Below, piece by piece: positions 60,170-64,000 of a stretch of 64,000 nt of DNA. Both the position numbers and the translations under genes were made by a program. The notes under the pieces were generated by a model that searched no databases, was not told where the DNA came from, and saw only the letters and a list, made by a program, of their open reading frames with translations. Positions within the stretch are counted from its first letter, which is position 1. Each line of letters starts with the position of its first letter. Source of the DNA: RYN-124 sp033851845 (GTDB lineage: Bacteria; Actinomycetota; Actinomycetes; Mycobacteriales; SCTD01); NCBI GenBank assembly GCA_033851845.1, contig JAWWOH010000140.1:1-64000 (forward strand), read 5' to 3'.

Positions 60170-61416
60170 GCTGTCGACTTCGACTCCGCCGCCGCGACTC
60201 CTGCCTGTGGCACCCGGAAGCCCAGCAGCGTGCAGGCGCCGACAACGACCGCGCTCACCACCAACGACGTCCCGAACGAGCCGTGGTCGATGAGCAGACC
60301 CGCCGCGACCGGGCCGATGACCGAACCCAGGTCGCTCGCCATCTGCCACACCGCGACCGCCGTACCGCCCTTGCCCTCGAGCACGTCGCCCAAGATCGCG
60401 GCCGGGGCGACCCCCATCACCGCGGCCCCGAGCGCGAACAGCCCCATCGCCAGCAGCAGCGAGACCGGCCCGGTGACCAGCGCCAGCGCGACGAGTGACC
60501 CGGCCGTGAGGAACCCTCCGACGATGAGCATCGGCCGCCGGCCGATCTCGTCGACCGCCTTGCCGGCAGGCAGCAGGAGCACGCCCTGCACCAGCGCGGC
60601 GACAACGAACGCGGCCCCGATCCAGCCCGGCGCGAGGTGCAGCTTCTTCACCACCAGGAGAGGTACGACGGTGCTGCGCACGCCGAGGACGCTGAACCCG
60701 ACCGCGAAGTTGCCGGCCAAGGCTGCTTGGTACGCCGGCTTCGCCAGCGCCGTCTTCAGCGTCGTACGCGGCGCGGGCACCACCACCTCGGGCGCGGCCG
60801 ACTCCTCCGCCACGCCGAGCGACACCTGAGCCGGCTGGTCGCGCACCGCGCCCCGCGGCAGCATCGTGATGGCGACGAGCGCGGCCAGCGCGAGCGTGCC
60901 GGTGTAGAGGAAGAACGGCGCCCGCAGCGAGATGCCGATCACCGCGCCGCCGAACGCCGGCCCAATGATGCCGCCGAGGAGGAACCCGCCCCGGTAGACG
61001 CTCTGCGTCTGGCCGCGCTGGGCGGCGCTCGCGACCCGCAGCAGCAGGCTTGTGGACGCGATCGTGAAGATGGCCGACCCGATGCCGCCGATCGCCCGGA
61101 ACACCAGCAGCTGGGGGTAGTTGACGGCGAGTCCGGCGAACAGCGACGACACCGCCACCACGACGATGCCGACGATCAGCGCGACCCGCTCCCCCGCCCG
61201 GTCGACGAGCCGCCCGCCGCCGATCCCGGACAGCAGCCGCATCAGCGCGAACGCCGAGACCACCGCACCTGCCGCCGTCGGCCCGACGCCGAACTGCAGC
61301 GCGAACAGCGGCACCGCCGGCACGACGATGCCGAACCCGAGCGCGACGCAGAACGCCACCAGCGCAAGCACGAACGTCTCGCGCGGCAACCCTCGCAAGC
61401 TCGCCGGCATCCTCAC
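60166..61416 (-). CDS. Major facilitator superfamily transporter
   Basis: The 416-residue protein has twelve predicted helices and MFS loop motifs (GGRLVDRAGERVALI between helices 2 and 3; AGKAVDEIGRRPMLI in the second half). It resembles drug/sugar exporters. Translationally coupled to the GH79 gene that follows. GTG at 61416 or ATG 6 bases later may start it. Confidence 0.88.
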   Translation of the reverse strand: MRMPASLRGLPRETFVLALVAFCVALGFGIVVPAVPLFALQFGVGPTAAGAVVSAFALMRLLSGIGGGRLVDRAGERVALIVGIVVVAVSSLFAGLAVNYPQLLVFRAIGGIGSAIFTIASTSLLLRVASAAQRGQTQSVYRGGFLLGGIIGPAFGGAVIGISLRAPFFLYTGTLALAALVAITMLPRGAVRDQPAQVSLGVAEESAAPEVVVPAPRTTLKTALAKPAYQAALAGNFAVGFSVLGVRSTVVPLLVVKKLHLAPGWIGAAFVVAALVQGVLLLPAGKAVDEIGRRPMLIVGGFLTAGSLVALALVTGPVSLLLAMGLFALGAAVMGVAPAAILGDVLEGKGGTAVAVWQMASDLGSVIGPVAAGLLIDHGSFGTSLVVSAVVVGACTLLGFRVPQAGVAAAESKSTA

Positions 61417-61528
61417 CGCCGCATCGTCCCCGAGCGGTCATCCACAGCAGCCCACCGACCCCGGTTGCTCTGCGCGGCCACCCGCAACTCGCCGGTTCGG
61501 CGATATATCCATATGCTCGGCGATCGGA

Positions 61529-61534
61529 TATACT
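61529..61534 (+). promoter_or_regulatory. -10 element for leaderless vapBC
   Basis: TATACT ends 6 bases before the vapB ATG (61541), so transcription should start at the A of the start codon, giving a leaderless message. A weak -35 (TATCCA near 61506) has 17-base spacing. Repeated TCGGCGAT and TATATCC/GGATATA segments upstream could bind the VapB antitoxin. Confidence 0.65.
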
Positions 61535-61540
61535 CCCGGG

Positions 61541-61747
61541 ATGACGAAGCGGCTGGTCGAGATCGACGATGACGTCCTGGATGCAGCACGTACGGCGCTC
61601 GAGACCCGCACCATCAAGGGCACGGTCGACCGCGCACTTCGCGACGCCGCAGCCGCAGACGCCAGACGACGCTTCCTCGTCCGGGCGCTCGCGGATGGCC
61701 TCAGCGACCTGCGTGATCCCGGCGTCATGGCGGATGCGTGGCGGTAG
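61541..61747 (+). CDS. vapB: VapB-type antitoxin
   Basis: The 68-residue protein begins MTKRLVEIDDDVLDAARTAL, the ribbon-helix-helix VapB/MazE-like opening, with a C-terminal toxin-neutralising tail (LSDLRDPGVMADAWR). It precedes and overlaps vapC by 10 bases. VapB usually represses its own promoter together with VapC. Confidence 0.88.
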   Translation: MTKRLVEIDDDVLDAARTALETRTIKGTVDRALRDAAAADARRRFLVRALADGLSDLRDPGVMADAWR

Positions 61748-62157
61748 CGCGGTATCTCGCGGACAAGAGCGCGACCGCGCGACTTCACCAGCCCGCCGTG
61801 CAAGCGCGACTGGCCCCGCTCGTCGAAGCGGGTCTCGTCGCCACCTGTTCGCTGGTCGACCTGGAGCTCGGATTCAGCACCAGGAACAGGAAGGAGTACG
61901 ACGAGCTCCGGCGCGAACGAGCCGGCTTCGAGCGACTCGACATCGACCAGGCCGACTGGGACCGCGCGTACGACGTCCAATCTCAGCTCGCCGGCACCGG
62001 ACGCACGCGCGCAGTCGGCATCGCGGACCTCGTACTGGCCGCCGTCGCCGAGCGGCATCGAGTGACGCTGCTTCACTACGACCGAGACTTCGCGTTCATC
62101 GCGGACACCACGTCACAGCCCACCGAATGGGTCGTCCCGTCGGGCTCAGTGGCCTAG
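61738..62157 (+). CDS. vapC: VapC-type PIN ribonuclease toxin
   Basis: The 139-residue PIN-domain protein has the four acidic residues visible: Asp9 (LADKSA), Glu43 (DLELGF), Asp97 (GIADLVLAA) and Asp115/117 (HYDRDF). Such toxins cleave tRNA or rRNA. The GTG at 61738 overlaps vapB. The pair forms a complete type II toxin-antitoxin module. Confidence 0.9.
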   Translation: MAVARYLADKSATARLHQPAVQARLAPLVEAGLVATCSLVDLELGFSTRNRKEYDELRRERAGFERLDIDQADWDRAYDVQSQLAGTGRTRAVGIADLVLAAVAERHRVTLLHYDRDFAFIADTTSQPTEWVVPSGSVA

Positions 62158-62168
62158 ACCCACACATC

Positions 62169-63626
62169 TCATGCCGCCACCTGCCGGACCCAGCCATCGG
62201 GGCCGAGCAGCCGGCCGTCCTTGAGCAGCAGCGTCTTGCCACCCTCGTGCAGGTCGTGATGCGACCCGGGACAGAACATCACCGTGTCGTAGAAGCTCGT
62301 CGTCTTGCTTCGCGCGTAGGCGTCGGGATGGTGCGGAATCAACGGCGTTCCGGGCGGCGGATGACACCCGGCGGCTTGGCAGACTCCTCCTGTCTCCATC
62401 TCCTTGGCTTTTCGCTCGTGCGCCTTCAGGGTCCGAGCCGTGTGGCTCATCTCGATGACCTTGTTGCCCAGTCCCATCACGAACCGCGTCATCGCGCTGT
62501 CGCACGCCCACCGCCGCACCAACGACGCGGGCAGCGACCGTCCGGACCGACCGACCGCGGGCAGCGCACCCGGCGCGCCCTGCAACGCATCGAGACCGAC
62601 CCGCACCAGCAGGTGCGGCACGACCTTGCCGCGCGAGCCCGCGATCCCTGTGCCCAACCAGTCGGAGAGCACGGTCTTGAGTGCGTCATGGCGGCGCTCC
62701 CACACCTTGCGCGGCTTCGCGCCCGGCCCGGCCGCATAGGGATCGCGTCCCTCGGCTCGGAGCTCCGCAGCCACCGCGGTGTCGGTGACGTTCTCCGGAT
62801 CGGTCGCCATCGCCGCGGTCAACGTCGTGTGCAGCAGCTCGCCGGTCTCGTCGTCGAGATCCGCCTCGAGCCGCCAGCCGCAGCCGTCGCTGTTGCGCTC
62901 CAGCGCCAACCCGCGTCGCGCGTGCGCCCGCGCCGCCAGGTCTTCGAGCCGCTGCGGCAACAGCGCGTCGACCAGCTCCTCCAACGCCGGCCGTAACGAC
63001 CGCGTCTCCACCCGCACGGCGAGAGCGACGAAGGCTTCTTCCACCCGGGCGACCTGCGACCGACCTGACTCCTGCAGCGCAACCATCTCCGCGAGCAGCC
63101 GGCGCAGTCGCAGGTCATCGTCGGACAGCCCGCCCAGCGCCTCGCCGAACAGCTGTGGCACGCCGCGCAGGATCACGCTGTCGAGCACGTCCTCAGCCGG
63201 CAAGCCGTCGATCAGCCCGTCGCGCTGGTCGAGGAAGCCGCGCACCTTCTCGACCGCCGCGCTCACCCGCTGGGCTGCGAGCATGGACAGGCGGCCGGAC
63301 TCGAGCTCCCGTCGTACCGAAGGAAGGTTGTCGAGGCGACGAGCGAGCGCGACCTGCCGGCGATCGACCGACGTCGTCTGCGCCTCCACCCAGGTGCCCA
63401 CCGACGGCATCGCGTCGAGCTCGTGCAGCTGCCGAAGCTCGATGTCGCGCACGCGGTGCAGCAGGTGCGCGTCGAGCTGCTCCTTCACGGCGAACAGCGC
63501 GCGGGTGTCCGCGAGCGCGACTGGGCCGGGCGCATCGACCGGCGCGAGGTCACTCAGCGCCGTCATCGCCTCGACGACCGCGCGCACACCAGGAGAGAGC
63601 AGCGTCGGGTCCACGTCGACCTTCAT
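62169..63626 (-). CDS. DUF222/HNH endonuclease (13E12 type)
   Basis: The 485-residue protein has a DUF222 domain (about 20-330, MSERA-like helices VREVEAMTALSDLAP, RVSAAVEKVRGFLDQRDGL) and a C-terminal HNH-type site with a cysteine pair: CQAAGCHPPPGTPLIPHHPDA, CPGSHHDLHEGG. ATG at 63626 is preceded by a perfect AGGAGG. A near-consensus promoter and a perfect LexA box lie just upstream, so it should be induced by DNA damage. Relation to mobile-element or repair functions is unknown. Confidence 0.9.
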   Translation of the reverse strand: MKVDVDPTLLSPGVRAVVEAMTALSDLAPVDAPGPVALADTRALFAVKEQLDAHLLHRVRDIELRQLHELDAMPSVGTWVEAQTTSVDRRQVALARRLDNLPSVRRELESGRLSMLAAQRVSAAVEKVRGFLDQRDGLIDGLPAEDVLDSVILRGVPQLFGEALGGLSDDDLRLRRLLAEMVALQESGRSQVARVEEAFVALAVRVETRSLRPALEELVDALLPQRLEDLAARAHARRGLALERNSDGCGWRLEADLDDETGELLHTTLTAAMATDPENVTDTAVAAELRAEGRDPYAAGPGAKPRKVWERRHDALKTVLSDWLGTGIAGSRGKVVPHLLVRVGLDALQGAPGALPAVGRSGRSLPASLVRRWACDSAMTRFVMGLGNKVIEMSHTARTLKAHERKAKEMETGGVCQAAGCHPPPGTPLIPHHPDAYARSKTTSFYDTVMFCPGSHHDLHEGGKTLLLKDGRLLGPDGWVRQVAA

Positions 63627-63643
63627 CCGCACCTCCTCGTTAT

Positions 63644-63687
63644 TCGAACGTATGTTCGATAATATGACATGTCCGACATAGGCGCAA
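63644..63687 (-). promoter_or_regulatory. Promoter with perfect LexA (SOS) box
   Basis: On the minus strand, TTGCGC (63687-63682) and TATTAT (63664-63659) have a 17-base spacer. Directly downstream TCGAAC-ATAC-GTTCGA (63659-63644) is an exact LexA box, the same sequence as at 28255. LexA would cover the transcription start of the DUF222/HNH gene. Confidence 0.9.
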
Positions 63688-63707
63688 GCCCTTGTGCACA
63701 AGACTTT

Positions 63708-64000
63708 TCAAGCAGTACGTCGACGCACCGCGCGCGGCCCGAGCACGGGCTGACCGCCAGCGCCACCGCGGTAGCCGCGCGACCAGGGCCAGACCCCGCT
63801 CTCGTCGGCGTGCACCGGTTGAACCGCCTGCAGATCGGGGCCGTACACGTCATCCGCGAACAGCAGATGCGCCTCCGGACACGGCAGCTGGACGATCTCG
63901 ACGCGCCGGCCAGCGACGGCCACCCGCTGTCCGTGCTCGAGCCAGCGGCGATGCAGAAGCTCACCGCCCGCGTTCAGCAAGGCAGCCGCCTCGTTCGGCG
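63708..64000 (-). CDS. C-terminal part of a DUF4262 protein, cut by the window edge
   Basis: A minus-strand frame open to the right edge reads EAAALLNAGGELLHRRWLEH, then VEIVQLPCPEAHLLFADDVYGPDLQAVQPVHADESGVWPW and ends GGQPVLGPRAVRRRTA. This is the C-terminal half of DUF4262, an actinobacterial family of unknown function. It ends 20 bases before the SOS promoter region on the same strand. Confidence 0.75.
   Translation of the reverse strand, partial: PNEAAALLNAGGELLHRRWLEHGQRVAVAGRRVEIVQLPCPEAHLLFADDVYGPDLQAVQPVHADESGVWPWSRGYRGGAGGQPVLGPRAVRRRTA

Noticed and set aside
58694..61441. A 915-codon minus-strand open frame
   Set aside because: Its first two-thirds lies out of frame over the MFS gene; the real start of the GH79 protein is the GTG at 60169.
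1..64000. tRNA, rRNA, CRISPR, insertion sequence, prophage or attachment site
   Set aside because: I scanned the gaps by eye and found no cloverleaf, repeat-spacer pattern, transposase or integrase, or flanking direct repeats.

Overview
High-GC actinobacterial chromosome (Actinomycetota, actinomycete class; genus not determinable). The evidence is near-exclusive G/C third codon positions, many GTG starts, frequent ATGA/GTGA stop-start overlaps, several apparently leaderless messages, two full-length DUF222/HNH (13E12-type) endonuclease genes with mycobacterial-type LexA boxes, a LAxTG (class E sortase) sorting signal and an F420-reductase-like oxidoreductase. I see no rRNA, tRNA, CRISPR array, insertion sequence, prophage or replication origin. 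The window reads as ordinary chromosome with accessory patches.

Layout. 0-2.3 kb: the cut start of a probable DUF222/HNH gene, then a WXG100-like protein, a large effector-like protein and a small acidic partner (possible type VII toxin/immunity set). 2.3-6.9 kb: an F420-reductase-like gene facing a six-gene minus-strand run (small membrane protein, pirin, RsbQ, RsbP, FMN reductase, DksA/TraR-type zinc finger) that looks like an energy/redox stress module. 6.9-13.3 kb: mixed single genes, including a hydrolase fused to a luciferase-like domain and a secreted beta-sandwich protein. 13.3-18.0 kb: an SDR and a carboxymuconolactone-decarboxylase-like gene diverging from a membrane protein, a DCC thiol protein and a TetR regulator, with two identical operator-like repeats between, then a Baeyer-Villiger monooxygenase. 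18-31.5 kb: sulfite-oxidase-like enzyme, secreted caspase-like protein, cupin, PNPOx-like and alkyl-sulfatase-like genes, a frameshifted winged-helix gene, a ferritin-like protein, acyl-CoA dehydrogenase, enoyl-reductase-like protein, a DUF222/HNH gene with a LexA box and a sortase-anchored LVIVD protein.

31.5-42.7 kb is the most coherent metabolic block: acyl-CoA dehydrogenase and TetR on one strand; on the other an alpha/beta hydrolase, secreted esterase, membrane-anchored substrate-binding protein, LivH, a fused LivM-LivG, LivF, an acyl-CoA synthetase and a small monooxygenase-like protein. The order suggests extracellular ester cleavage, ABC import, CoA activation and beta-oxidation of an organic acid. 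42.7-43.7 kb: DUF6529-type membrane protein, Tat-exported Rieske protein and a 27-residue membrane peptide. 43.9-50.4 kb: one gene for a 2151-residue secreted protein (Kelch-like, Fn3, triplicated beta-helix, TGGT repeat, proline-threonine linker, C-terminal beta-sandwiches).

50.4-64 kb: TetR/DUF2306/metallo-beta-lactamase genes around tandem operators, an ArsR-SRPBCC pair, a second protein carrying the C-terminal beta-sandwiches, methyltransferase, stand-alone SecD-head protein, MoaD/ThiS-like plus BNR-repeat pair, collagen-like exported protein, GH79-type glycosidase with an MFS exporter, VapBC, a second DUF222/HNH gene under a textbook LexA box, and the C-terminal part of a DUF4262 protein at the right edge.
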